This document shows positions 16,197 to 24,343 of a DNA stretch of 64,000 nt, piece by piece. The notes beneath the pieces were generated by a model that worked only from the letters and a program-made list of their open reading frames with translations, did no database searches and was not told where the DNA came from. Numbering within the stretch: position 1 is the stretch's first letter; every line of letters starts with the position of its first letter. The stretch spans positions 3,162,001 through 3,226,000 of the forward strand of contig CP170561.1 in NCBI GenBank assembly GCA_042701975.1. Reading direction: 5' to 3'. Origin of the DNA: JAFALK01 sp042701975 (GTDB lineage: Bacteria; Pseudomonadota; Gammaproteobacteria; Burkholderiales; Burkholderiaceae_C). The position numbers and the translations under genes were made by a program.

Positions 16197-17489
16197 ATGC
16201 AGGGCGCATCGAATCGAATGGTCTGGACCGTTGGCGGGCTGGTTTCGGCTTTGTCCGACTTGCTCGCCACGCGCTTTTCGGGCGTGGTGGTCAGCGGCGA
16301 AATCTCCGGCTTCACGCGTGCAGCCAGCGGGCACTGCTACTTCACGCTGAAGGACGCCGACGGCCGCGAGGCGTCCTTGCGCTGCGCGATGTTCCGCCGC
16401 GCCGCCGGGCTGCTGGACTTCAACCCGGGCGACGGGCAACTGGTGGAGCTGCGCGGCCGCGTGGCCGTCTACGAGCCGCGCGGTGAGCTGCAGTTCGTGG
16501 CCGAAGGCATGCGCCGGGCCGGTGCCGGGGCGCTGTACGAACAGTTCCTGCGCTTGAAGGCCCGGCTCGAGGCCGAAGGTCTCTTCGATGCCGACCGCAA
16601 GCGCGATTTGCCGCGCTATCCGCAGACTTTGGGCGTTATCACTTCCACGGCCGGAGCCGCGCTGCACGACGTGCTGACCGCGCTGGAGCGCCGTGCGCCG
16701 CAGGTGCGCGTGGTTGTCTACCCGAGCGTTGTGCAAGGCGCCGAAGCACCGGCCTCGCTGCTGCGTGCGCTGGCGGCGGCCAATCGGCGCGCCGAAGTGG
16801 ATGCGCTCTTGCTGGTGCGCGGCGGGGGCTCGCTTGAAGACCTGTGGGCCTTCAATGACGAGCGCCTGGTGCGTGCCGTGGCGGCCAGCGAGCTGCCCAT
16901 CATCTGCGGCGTGGGGCACGAGACCGACGTGACGCTGTGCGATCTGGCCGCCGACCTGCGCGCGCCCACGCCCACCGCCGCTGCCGAGCTGGCCGCGCCC
17001 TCGCGCGAAGAGCAGCTCGACGCGCTCGACGCGCTGCAGAACTACCTGATCCGCCGCCTGGAGCGCGGCATCGACCAGGCCGCGCAGCGCCTGGACCGCG
17101 CCGCCCTGCGCCTGGCCCGGCCCAGCGTGCTGCTGGCGCGCGAGCAGCGCAAGCTCGATCAGCTCGCCCAGCGCATGGGCCAGTTGCCAGCGCGCCGCGT
17201 CGAACTACAAGGGCAGCGGCTCGCACATCTCGGCCTGCGCCTACAAGCGGCAGCGCCGCAGCGCCTCACAATGCTGACGGCGCGCCTGGACGGCATGCAA
17301 ACGCGGCTGGCCGCGCTCGATCCGCAGCGCGTGCTGGAGCGCGGCTATGCCTGGCTGGACGATGGCCAGGGCAGGGCGCTGTCGTCGGTGGCGCAACTGC
17401 AGCCGGGCCAAGACCTTCGCGCCGTGCTGGCCGATGGCGAGGCTGACATGCGCGTGCTCTCCACCATGCCTACAATCCGCGGCGCTTAA
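16197..17489 (+). CDS. xseA: Exodeoxyribonuclease VII large subunit
   Basis: Catalytic subunit that degrades single-stranded DNA together with XseB. N-terminal OB-fold domain (GEISGFTRAASGHCYFTLKDADGREASLRCAMFRR), then the nuclease core with PQTLGVITSTAGAALHDVL, RGGGSLEDLWAFNDE and PIICGVGHETDVTLCDLAADLRAPTPTAAAELAAP, and a coiled-coil C-terminal half. The ATG at 16197 is chosen over TTG 16137 because related proteins start just before NRMVWTVGGLVSAL. 430 residues, normal. xseB is not next to it. sodB follows 33 bases downstream. Confidence 0.95.
   Translation: MQGASNRMVWTVGGLVSALSDLLATRFSGVVVSGEISGFTRAASGHCYFTLKDADGREASLRCAMFRRAAGLLDFNPGDGQLVELRGRVAVYEPRGELQFVAEGMRRAGAGALYEQFLRLKARLEAEGLFDADRKRDLPRYPQTLGVITSTAGAALHDVLTALERRAPQVRVVVYPSVVQGAEAPASLLRALAAANRRAEVDALLLVRGGGSLEDLWAFNDERLVRAVAASELPIICGVGHETDVTLCDLAADLRAPTPTAAAELAAPSREEQLDALDALQNYLIRRLERGIDQAAQRLDRAALRLARPSVLLAREQRKLDQLAQRMGQLPARRVELQGQRLAHLGLRLQAAAPQRLTMLTARLDGMQTRLAALDPQRVLERGYAWLDDGQGRALSSVAQLQPGQDLRAVLADGEADMRVLSTMPTIRGA
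17471..17476 (+). promoter_or_regulatory. Putative -10 element for sodB
   Basis: TACAAT lies about 46 bases before the sodB start, inside the end of xseA. A matching -35 at normal spacing is not evident. Confidence 0.3.
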
Positions 17490-17522
17490 CCTCATCTCCT
17501 TCTTTCTCTCTCTGGAGTCATC

Positions 17523-18104
17523 ATGGAACACACCCTTCCCCCGCTGCCTTACGCCAAGGATGCCCTCGCCCCGCACTACAGCGCCGAGACGCTGGAGTTC
17601 CACCACGGCAAGCACCACAACGCCTATGTGGTGAACCTGAACAACCTGCAGAAGGGCACCGAGTTCGAATCGATGACGCTCGAAGAGATCATCAAGAAGA
17701 GCAGCGGCGGCATCTACAACAACTCCGCCCAGATCTGGAACCACACCTTCTTCTGGAATTGCATGAAGCCGCAAGGCGGCGGCGCTCCCACCGGCGCGCT
17801 GGCCAAGGCCATCGAAGCCAAGTGGGGCAGCTATGACGCCTTCAAGGAAGCGTTCGTCAAGAGCGCCGTCGGCAACTTCGGCTCCGGCTGGACTTGGCTG
17901 GTGAAGAAGGCCGACGGTTCGGTGGACATCGTCAACACCGGCGCCGCCGGCACGCCGCTGACCACCGCCGACAAGGCCCTGCTGACCGTCGACGTCTGGG
18001 AACACGCCTACTACATCGACTACCGCAACCTGCGCCAAAAGTTCGTCGAGACCTTCTTGTCGAACCTGGTGAACTGGTCGTTCGCGGAAGCCAACTTCGC
18101 CTGA
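17523..18104 (+). CDS. sodB: Superoxide dismutase, Fe type
   Basis: Cytosolic enzyme that converts superoxide to oxygen and peroxide. Metal ligands are in the expected places: His in EFHHGKHHNAYV, His in QIWNHTFFWNCM, and Asp/His in DVWEHAYYIDY. The Gln in NNSAQIWNH and the GNFGSGWTWLV segment fit the Fe-type instead of Mn-type. 193 residues, normal. GGAG lies 8 bases upstream of the ATG. A strong terminator follows. Confidence 0.97.
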   Translation: MEHTLPPLPYAKDALAPHYSAETLEFHHGKHHNAYVVNLNNLQKGTEFESMTLEEIIKKSSGGIYNNSAQIWNHTFFWNCMKPQGGGAPTGALAKAIEAKWGSYDAFKEAFVKSAVGNFGSGWTWLVKKADGSVDIVNTGAAGTPLTTADKALLTVDVWEHAYYIDYRNLRQKFVETFLSNLVNWSFAEANFA

Positions 18105-18127
18105 AGTCTGAGCCTCTCGCAATGAAG

Positions 18128-18156
18128 AAGGCCGGTCACACTGACCGGCCTTTTTT
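18128..18156 (+). terminator. Rho-independent terminator of sodB
   Basis: AAGGCCGGTCA-CAC-TGACCGGCC followed by TTTTTT, 24 bases after the sodB stop. Confidence 0.93.
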
Positions 18157-18171
18157 CTTGATGCGCCGCGT

Positions 18172-19596
18172 TCAGCCGACGCGCGCAGCAGGCCAGGCCA
18201 TTGGGGCGCGCATCACCGCGCGCCAGCGCCAGGCGTAGAGCGCACCGAGCACCACCGCCGACAGCGCGAGGAAGCTGGCCACGCTCAGCACGTCCTTCTC
18301 CAGCGCGAGGCGTGCGCACATGCACAGTGCGCAGAGCGGGATGTAGAACAGGAAGGCTGTCCAGCCCTTGAACGGACCGGCGCGGGACCAGTCGCGCAGC
18401 AGCACCACACCACCGCCCAGCAGCACGACGACGAAGGACAGGATCGCGTAGCCCGTGCCCGGCAGCAGGCTCAGCATGAGGCCCATCACGACGGAGCCGC
18501 CGGCCCACAGGGTCAGGAAGTTGCGCAGCAGGTGCAGCGAGAGCTGGCGATTGAACGCCGCGCCGCGCGGCACGCCCGGCAGCAGGGCCACGAGGCCTTG
18601 CTCGTGGCGGCGCCGGATCAGGCTGCCGTGCAACTGCGTCACGCCGCCCATCAGGGTGCCGAGCAGGCCGTACATCGAGTTGGCCACACCCTGGCCGGCG
18701 TCCTTGTACTGGAAGATGCCGCCGAGCCAGAGGCTGGTGAGCACGATGGCCATGATGATCGCCAACACGGCAATGCCGGTGCCCGTGGCCGAGATGTGAG
18801 CCTGCAGGCCCAGGGCCAGCATCTCGCGGCGGAAGCCCGCCCGGCCTTCGGCGGCGAGCGTCAAGGCCTTGTCGAACGCGCGGTTGTAGCTGCGCAGGGT
18901 GCGGCTCCAGAACCAGCTGGCGGCTTCGGGTATATCGCCTTCCATCGCGGCCTTGACGGCGCTGCGTTGCTTCTGCCGCTTTTCGTAGATGGCGCGGTGC
19001 GTGTCGTTGCCGTCCTTGATCAGCGCGGCCAGGAAGGCTGCGCCGCCCGCGAGCAGGCACAAAAAGCCCAGCGGCGTCTCCAGCAGGCCGAAGGTCTGCT
19101 TGACCATCTGCCACGCGTCATCGGACATGTATCGCGGTGCCAGCGGCGCAAAGCCCATCAGCGCCGTGGTGGCCCACAGCAGCGGCTGGCGCATGGCGGC
19201 CGCCACGAAGATCAGGCTCAGGGTCACCCACACACCCGCAGCCGGAACGGGAATGACGGATTGCAGCGCGCCCACGCCGCTGGCCACGCCCAGGAAGACC
19301 AGCACGAGGTTCAGCCGCAGGCGGCGCGGCTGCTGCGGCAACAAGCGCGCCAGCGTCGGGTGGTTCTGGTGCAGTGCATTGGCGACCAGCAGGCCCCACA
19401 AGGCGAGCAGCAGAATCGGTGTGACGCCGCAGAAGATGCCGAAGGCGAATTCCACGCTCTTGAGCAGGCCGATCGCGGGCACGCCGATGAACAGCGCGGC
19501 CATCAAGCACCAGCTCCACCACCGCATGGTGTTGGCAAACGACTGCCAGGCCGCGCGGGCCGGGCTCGCGCCACGCAAGCTGAGGGCGGCGCTCAT
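18172..19596 (-). CDS. ABC transporter membrane protein, ABC-2-like
   Basis: 474 residues with about ten hydrophobic helices (for example WSWCLMAALFIGVPAIGLL, GIFCGVTPILLLALWGLLVA, TGTGIAVLAIIMAIVLTSLWLGGIF and NFLTLWAGGSVVMGLMLSLL). The start overlaps the stop of the ABC ATPase gene by 4 bases, so it is the permease partner. No substrate-specific motif is visible. A YtrA-type GntR regulator in the same operon suggests a stress-response or antibiotic-related exporter like Bacillus YtrB-YtrF, but this is inference. Confidence 0.8.
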   Translation of the reverse strand: MSAALSLRGASPARAAWQSFANTMRWWSWCLMAALFIGVPAIGLLKSVEFAFGIFCGVTPILLLALWGLLVANALHQNHPTLARLLPQQPRRLRLNLVLVFLGVASGVGALQSVIPVPAAGVWVTLSLIFVAAAMRQPLLWATTALMGFAPLAPRYMSDDAWQMVKQTFGLLETPLGFLCLLAGGAAFLAALIKDGNDTHRAIYEKRQKQRSAVKAAMEGDIPEAASWFWSRTLRSYNRAFDKALTLAAEGRAGFRREMLALGLQAHISATGTGIAVLAIIMAIVLTSLWLGGIFQYKDAGQGVANSMYGLLGTLMGGVTQLHGSLIRRRHEQGLVALLPGVPRGAAFNRQLSLHLLRNFLTLWAGGSVVMGLMLSLLPGTGYAILSFVVVLLGGGVVLLRDWSRAGPFKGWTAFLFYIPLCALCMCARLALEKDVLSVASFLALSAVVLGALYAWRWRAVMRAPMAWPAARVG

Positions 19597-20522
19597 TGCG
19601 TCAGCTCCGCAAACAGGTCTTCCAGGTTCAGCGAATCGCTGACCAGGCCTTCAGGCGCAAAGCCATGCTCGCCCGTGGCCAGCACTGCGACCTGCCCGCC
19701 ATCGAGCGCGCGGCGCGACAGCACCTTCAGGCCTTGTGCCCGCACATGGGCATCCACTCGGGAGGCGAGTCCGACGATGCGCCGGCCGCTGTCCATCAGG
19801 TCTGACAGCGGCGCCTGCAGGCTGATCTTGCCCTTCGCCATGAAGGCCACGTTGAAGGCCACGCGCTCCAGGTCGCTGAGGATGTGGGTGGAGAACACCA
19901 CCGTCGTGCCGCGGTCCAGCACCTGCTCGACCAGCTCGCGCAGGAAATCGCGCCGGCCCAGCGGGTCCAGGCTCGAGACCGGTTCGTCCAGCACCAGCAA
20001 ATCGGGCTCGGGTGCCAGCGCACGCACGATGGAGAGACGCTGCTGCTGGCCGCCGCTCAACTTGCTGATCAGCTGGTCCTGCGGAATCTCCCAGCGCGAC
20101 ATCAGCCCTTCCGCCTTCGCTTCGTTCCACTTCGGATAGAAGCTCCTGAAGTAGGCCAGCAGCTGGCGCGGCGTGAGCCATTCGAACAGTTGCGACTGCT
20201 GCGGCACGAAGCCGATGCGGGCGCGCATCGCGTCGTCCATCGCAGCCAGCGGCTGGCCGAAGAGATCGATCTGCCCGCCGCCGATCTCCCGCAGGCCCAG
20301 CAGGCTCTCCAGCAGCGTGGTCTTGCCAACGCCGTTGCGGCCCAGCAGGCCCACGACCTGGCCCGGCAGCAGCTGCCAATCGAGGTGATCGAGCACATGC
20401 TTACCGCCGTAGGACAGCTGCAGCCCGCTCAGCCGCACCGAGGCTGCAGGTTCGAGGGTGCTGCTGGCCAGCGACAGGCCCTGGGCGGCGGAAGGATCCA
20501 GCAAGGTGGTGGGCGTGTTCAT
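19593..20522 (-). CDS. ABC transporter ATP-binding protein
   Basis: 309 residues. Walker A GLLGRNGVGKTTLL, Q-loop FVPQQSQLF, signature LSGGQQQRLS, Walker B PDLLVLDEPVSSLDP and H-loop VFSTHI are intact, so it should hydrolyse ATP. The C-terminal extension (about 245-309) resembles that of ABC-2-type exporters (CcmA/NatA group). It is linked to the permease by a 4-base overlap and to the regulator by another 4-base overlap. Confidence 0.93.
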   Translation of the reverse strand: MNTPTTLLDPSAAQGLSLASSTLEPAASVRLSGLQLSYGGKHVLDHLDWQLLPGQVVGLLGRNGVGKTTLLESLLGLREIGGGQIDLFGQPLAAMDDAMRARIGFVPQQSQLFEWLTPRQLLAYFRSFYPKWNEAKAEGLMSRWEIPQDQLISKLSGGQQQRLSIVRALAPEPDLLVLDEPVSSLDPLGRRDFLRELVEQVLDRGTTVVFSTHILSDLERVAFNVAFMAKGKISLQAPLSDLMDSGRRIVGLASRVDAHVRAQGLKVLSRRALDGGQVAVLATGEHGFAPEGLVSDSLNLEDLFAELTQ

Positions 20523-20914
20523 CGGGCTTCCTCCTGAAGGATCTTGCGGAACAGGTCGACGGCGTCTTTGGCTTCGACCTCGAGTTGACGGGCGGCCTCG
20601 GCGGCCTGGAGCAGGGCGGGCCGCAGCAGGGCGGCGCGTTCGGCCTGAGAGCGGGGCTTGCGGTGCTGGGCCGCGATGACCATGGACAAGCCCCGCCGTC
20701 GTTCCAGCAAGCCTTCGGCCTCCAGCAGGCTGAAGGCCTTGGAGATCGTCATGGGGTTGACGGCCAGCGCCAGGGCCAGCTCTCGCACCGAGGGGATCTC
20801 ATCACCCGCAGCCAGCTGACCGCTGGCCACGCGGCGCCGCAGCTGTTCCATCAGCTGGCGGTAGATCGGCTCGGGGGAGCCGGGGTTGATGTTGAATGCG
20901 GTCGGTTCGGACAT
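20519..20914 (-). CDS. GntR family regulator, YtrA subfamily
   Basis: 131 residues. Winged helix-turn-helix at about 15-80 (PIYRQLMEQLRRRVASGQLAAGDEIPSVRELALALAVNPMTISKAFSLLEAEGLL) with only a short C-terminal helical tail, the hallmark of YtrA-type GntR proteins that usually repress their own ABC transporter operon. Start at 20914 (MSEPTAFN) is chosen over upstream codons that would run through the operator-like repeats at 20936-20975. First gene of a three-gene operon with overlapping ends. Confidence 0.9.
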   Translation of the reverse strand: MSEPTAFNINPGSPEPIYRQLMEQLRRRVASGQLAAGDEIPSVRELALALAVNPMTISKAFSLLEAEGLLERRRGLSMVIAAQHRKPRSQAERAALLRPALLQAAEAARQLEVEAKDAVDLFRKILQEEAR

Positions 20915-20935
20915 CGCGGGTGTACGGCGTGTGGG

Positions 20936-20975
20936 TGGTGTATTGATATCAACGTGTATCGTGACACTAGTACAC
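20936..20975. promoter_or_regulatory. Operator-like repeats upstream of the GntR operon
   Basis: The stretch contains TGGTGTA (20936-20942), the perfect palindrome TTGATATCAA (20943-20952), and the inverted pair GTGTA (20954-20958) and TACAC (20971-20975) spaced by 12 bases. A GTGTA...TACAC pair is the kind of site YtrA-type repressors use. Confidence 0.5.
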
Positions 20976-21043
20976 CATGCGTAAGACACCCTGTCAAGCG
21001 CGGCTGCTACGCTGCGAGCCCTGCATTCAAGGGAGGCTCAAAA

Positions 21044-21439
21044 ATGATCGACCACACCGGTCTCGTCGTCAGCGACTTCGAGAAGAGCAAGCAGTTCTAC
21101 AAGGCGGCGTTCGCGCCCATCGGCTACGGCCTGCTGCTGGAGTTCCCGGCCGCGGTGACCGGCAGTACGGACGTGGCGGGATTCGGCGAAGCGCCCAAGC
21201 CGGACTTTTGGATCAGCCGCGGTTCACCGAACAAGCCGCCGATCCACGTGGCCTTTCGCGTGGCCTCGCGCGCGATGGTCGATGCCTTTCACAAGGCGGC
21301 GCTGGCGGCCGGCGGCAGCTGCAACGGCGCGCCCGGCATCCGTGCCCACTACCACCCGAACTACTACGGCGCTTTCGTGTTGGACCCGGACGGTCACAAC
21401 ATCGAGGCCGTCTGTCACGAGCCCCACGATGCCGCCTGA
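21044..21439 (+). CDS. Glyoxalase/bleomycin resistance (VOC) family protein
   Basis: 131 residues with a VOC fold pattern: MIDHTGLVVSDFEKSKQFYKAAFAPIGY at the N-terminus (metal-binding His in IDHTGL), a central HVAFRVASRAMVDAFHKAALAAGG and the C-terminal YHPNYYGAFVLDPDGHNIEAVCHEP. Start at 21044 follows a strong ribosome site GGGAGG (21031-21036). It stands alone, divergent from the GntR operon. Substrate unknown; such single-module proteins are dioxygenases, lyases or binding proteins. Confidence 0.87.
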   Translation: MIDHTGLVVSDFEKSKQFYKAAFAPIGYGLLLEFPAAVTGSTDVAGFGEAPKPDFWISRGSPNKPPIHVAFRVASRAMVDAFHKAALAAGGSCNGAPGIRAHYHPNYYGAFVLDPDGHNIEAVCHEPHDAA

Positions 21440-21467
21440 AGCCCGGTTGAGGCCGACTGAGGCCGGA

Positions 21468-21929
21468 TCACCAGCTGCTGTAAGGTTTGCCTGCCAGGCT
21501 GGAGTTGAAGTAGCGCGGGTCGTCGGTCACTTCGGCGCCTGCCCAGGTGGGCTTGTCAAAGCGCTGGTCTTCCGACGTCAGCTCGACCTCGGCGACGACC
21601 AGCCCGGCGTTCTCGCCGAGGAATTCGTCGACTTCCCAGACCAGGCCGCCATGCGGCACGCGCCAGCGGTTCTTCTCCACACGCGGCCCGTCGCACATCG
21701 CCAGCAGCTGCTGCGCATCGGCCAGCGGCACCGCGTACTCGAACTCGGCGCGCGTGGCGCCTTGTGATTGCCCCTTGATCGTCAGCCACGCCTCGTCACC
21801 CGCGATGCGCACGCGCACCGTGCGCTGCTTGTCGCGGTTGAGGTAGCCCTGGCTCAGGAACTGCGGCGTGCTGCTGCGCTTCCAGTCCTCGCCCGTGACG
21901 AGGAACTTGCGTTCGATCTCGACGCCCAT
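21468..21929 (-). CDS. CYTH domain protein (triphosphate tunnel metalloenzyme)
   Basis: 153 residues. The defining ExExK motif is at the N-terminus (EIERKFLV, residues 4-8), followed by the alternating charged strands of the tunnel: RTVRVRIAGDEAWLTIKG, RAEFEYAVPL, EKNRWRVPHGGLVWEVDEFLGENAGLVVAEVEL. Bacterial members like this hydrolyse inorganic or nucleoside triphosphates; some are adenylate cyclases. It lies 13 bases after pyrD and is probably cotranscribed. Confidence 0.9.
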   Translation of the reverse strand: MGVEIERKFLVTGEDWKRSSTPQFLSQGYLNRDKQRTVRVRIAGDEAWLTIKGQSQGATRAEFEYAVPLADAQQLLAMCDGPRVEKNRWRVPHGGLVWEVDEFLGENAGLVVAEVELTSEDQRFDKPTWAGAEVTDDPRYFNSSLAGKPYSSW

Positions 21930-21942
21930 GTCCTGCTTGCCT

Positions 21943-22983
21943 TCAGCGCGCCGCCATCGCGGCCGCGCACTCGGCCACCAACGCCGGGCCCTTGTAGATC
22001 AGGCCCGTGTACACCTGCACCAGGTCGGCGCCGGCTTCGAGCTTGGCACGCGCATCCGCGCCGCTCAGTACGCCACCCACGCCGATGACGGGATAGCCGG
22101 CCGGCAGCGTGGTGCGCAGCAGGCGGATGACGCGGTTGCTGGCTTCAAAGACGGGCCGACCGGACAGGCCGCCCATCTCGTCGGCATGAGGCATGCCCTT
22201 GACGGCCTCACGCGAGATGGTGGTGTTGGTGGCGATCACGCCGTCGATGCCGTTCTTGGTCAGGGTCTGCGCGATCACGGCGACCTGGTCTTCCTCCAGG
22301 TCCGGCGCGATCTTGACGAACATCGGCACGCGGCGGCGGCTCTGCGTTTCGAGCTGCAGCTTGCGCTCCTGCAGGCGAGACAGGAGGGCGTCCAGCGCCT
22401 CGTCGCTTTGCAGCGCGCGCAGGTTCTTGGTGTTGGGACTGGAGATGTTGACGGTGATGTAGTCGGCGTGGGGGAACACGCCTTCCAGGCCGAGCAGGTA
22501 GTCGTCCACCGCGTTCTCGATCGGCGTCACGGCGTTCTTGCCGATGTTCAGGCCGATCTTGCCGCCGGCCTTGCGAAAGCTGTGGGCCTGGCGCACGTTG
22601 GCGATGAAGGCATCCAGGCCTTCGTTGTTGAAGCCCAGGCGGTTGATCAGCGCGTCAGCGGCCGGCAGGCGGAACATGCGCGGCTTGTCGTTGCCCGGCT
22701 GGCCCTTGGGCGTGACCGTGCCCACTTCGATGAAACCAAAGCCCATGGCGCCCAGGCCGTCGATGCAGCGGCCGTTCTTGTCCAGGCCAGCGGCCAGACC
22801 GATGCGGTTGGGGAACTGCAGGCCGGCCACGGTCACCGGGTCGGCGATGCGCCTTTGCGCCCAGGTGCATTGCAGCGGCGTGTTCTGGAAGCGGGCGATG
22901 GCGCCCAGGGTCAGTTCGTGCGCGTGTTCGGGGTCGAGGCCGAACAGGAAGGGGCGGGTGAGGGCGTAGGGGATCAGCGGCAT
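21943..22983 (-). CDS. pyrD: Dihydroorotate dehydrogenase (quinone), class 2
   Basis: Fourth step of pyrimidine synthesis, passing electrons to quinone at the inner membrane. Start at 22983 gives the class 2 N-terminal helix (MPLIPYALTRPFLFGLDPEHAHELTLGAI). FMN and substrate motifs: GLAAGLDKNGRCIDGLGAMGFGFIEVGTVTP, NRLGFNNEGLDA, NISSPNTKNLRALQ with the catalytic Ser, KIAPDLEEDQ, NTTISRE and GVGGVLSGADARAKLEAGADLVQVYTGL. 346 residues, normal for class 2. Confidence 0.97.
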   Translation of the reverse strand: MPLIPYALTRPFLFGLDPEHAHELTLGAIARFQNTPLQCTWAQRRIADPVTVAGLQFPNRIGLAAGLDKNGRCIDGLGAMGFGFIEVGTVTPKGQPGNDKPRMFRLPAADALINRLGFNNEGLDAFIANVRQAHSFRKAGGKIGLNIGKNAVTPIENAVDDYLLGLEGVFPHADYITVNISSPNTKNLRALQSDEALDALLSRLQERKLQLETQSRRRVPMFVKIAPDLEEDQVAVIAQTLTKNGIDGVIATNTTISREAVKGMPHADEMGGLSGRPVFEASNRVIRLLRTTLPAGYPVIGVGGVLSGADARAKLEAGADLVQVYTGLIYKGPALVAECAAAMAAR

Positions 22984-23293
22984 GGGGCGCGATTGTCGCA
23001 TCGTGAATTTCAAGAGGCTCTGGACGCGATGGCGCGTGATGGAGCGTGATGGCGCGTGATGGCCTGCGGCCAGACGCGACTCCATCGGGGCGCACGGTGT
23101 TTCCATCGCTGGGGAGCGCGGCGCCGATCTCGATCCGCCGGGCATTGGTGAGCCGCATGACGTCGCTGACGGCCGGCGGCGAGCCCTGTTGGATTCCGGC
23201 AGCCTGCCCGAGGCCGAGCGTGTCCATGTGGACGGGACCGAGCGACGCACTGACCCAGCCCTGACGGCGGCCAGGAAGCTGCAATCGTCTTGA
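22984..23293. other. Gap between the LysR gene and pyrD with short tandem repeats
   Basis: 310 bases with no recognised gene. Open frames exist on both strands but show no family signature. Its only visible structure is the 10-base repeat at 23028-23067. Confidence 0.4.
23028..23067. repeat. Four 10-base tandem repeats
   Basis: GATGGCGCGT, GATGGAGCGT, GATGGCGCGT and GATGGCCTGC follow one another directly, 45-84 bases upstream of pyrD. Confidence 0.75.
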
Positions 23294-24250
23294 TCAAGCC
23301 TTGGCCAGCTTGAGCCCACGGTCCCACGGCGCTACATCGCCCAGCTGTTCCAACAAGAAGTCGATCAGCGCGCGCACCTTGGGGCTCGGATGGCGGCTGG
23401 GCAGGTAGACGGCGTAGAGCGTGTTGCTGTCGGCGTTGCCGCCCATCGGTTGCCAGGTGTCCAGCACTGAGACCAGGCGGCCGGCGCGCAGGTCTTCGCC
23501 AACGGCGTAGGTGGGCAGCACGGCCAGGCCCATGCCGGCCAGCGCCGCAATGCGCAGCGACTCGCTGCTGTTGGCGGTGAGGCCGCTCTCGAAACGCATC
23601 GCGCCGCTGGTCTGCACGGCCGCCTCGCCCTGGCGCGCGTGGCGAAAGCGCCAGGGTTCGCTGGAATGCCAGTGGCCGAAGCGCAGGCAGCGGTGCTGGG
23701 CCAGATCGGCCACCTTGCGTGGCCGGCCGTGCTCGGCCAGGTAGGTGGGCGAAGCGCACAGCACATAGCGGATGCTGGCCAGCCGACGCGCCACCAGGCC
23801 GGGGCTCGGGCTGCTGGTCAGGCGCAGCACGAGATCGAAGCCTTCCTCGGCCAGGTCGACGAAGCGATCGTTCAGGCCCAGCACCACCTGCACGCTGGGG
23901 TGCCTCTCGCAGAACTGCGTCAGCAGCTGGGTGACCTGCAGATTGCCGAAGGCCGTGGAGACCGACAGCCGCAGCACGCCGGCCGGTGAGCCGCCGCTGG
24001 AGAGCTCGTCCTGGATGGCCTGGGCGTCCTCGATCAGGCGCTGGGCGCGCTCGTAGACGCGCTGCCCTTCGCTGGTGGCGCTGATCGAGCGCGTGGTGCG
24101 GTGGAGCAGCCGCGTGCCGAGCTCGTCTTCCAGCCGCGCCACCTGCTTGCTCAGCATGGACTTCGACATGCCCAGGCGCCGTGCCGCGCCCGAGAAGCTG
24201 CGTGCCTCAACGACGCGGGCGAAGGCGTGGAGATCTTCGAGTCTGCCCAT
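23294..24250 (-). CDS. LysR family transcriptional regulator
   Basis: 318 residues. N-terminal helix-turn-helix (EDLHAFARVVEARSFSGAARRLGMSKSMLSKQVARLEDELGTRLLHRTTRSISAT), then a substrate-binding domain of the LTTR type. It belongs to the large CrgA-like group (HRTTRS, GLVARRLASIRYVLCASPTYLAEHGRP). It is divergent from an EamA transporter with a 93-base gap; LysR proteins commonly control the divergent neighbour, so the transporter is the likely target. The inducer is unknown. Confidence 0.92.
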   Translation of the reverse strand: MGRLEDLHAFARVVEARSFSGAARRLGMSKSMLSKQVARLEDELGTRLLHRTTRSISATSEGQRVYERAQRLIEDAQAIQDELSSGGSPAGVLRLSVSTAFGNLQVTQLLTQFCERHPSVQVVLGLNDRFVDLAEEGFDLVLRLTSSPSPGLVARRLASIRYVLCASPTYLAEHGRPRKVADLAQHRCLRFGHWHSSEPWRFRHARQGEAAVQTSGAMRFESGLTANSSESLRIAALAGMGLAVLPTYAVGEDLRAGRLVSVLDTWQPMGGNADSNTLYAVYLPSRHPSPKVRALIDFLLEQLGDVAPWDRGLKLAKA

Positions 24251-24343
24251 GGCGACGGCACCTTTCTATGTTCTCGATATGGAAACACTGCGTCAAAATT
24301 CTGATGGATTGTGTCCGATGGGTGTGAATTCCAGAATCCGGCC

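Noticed and set aside
22984..23284. Possible small gene on the minus strand between the LysR gene and pyrD
   Set aside because: Open frames overlap pyrD out of frame, contain the tandem repeats and match no family I know.
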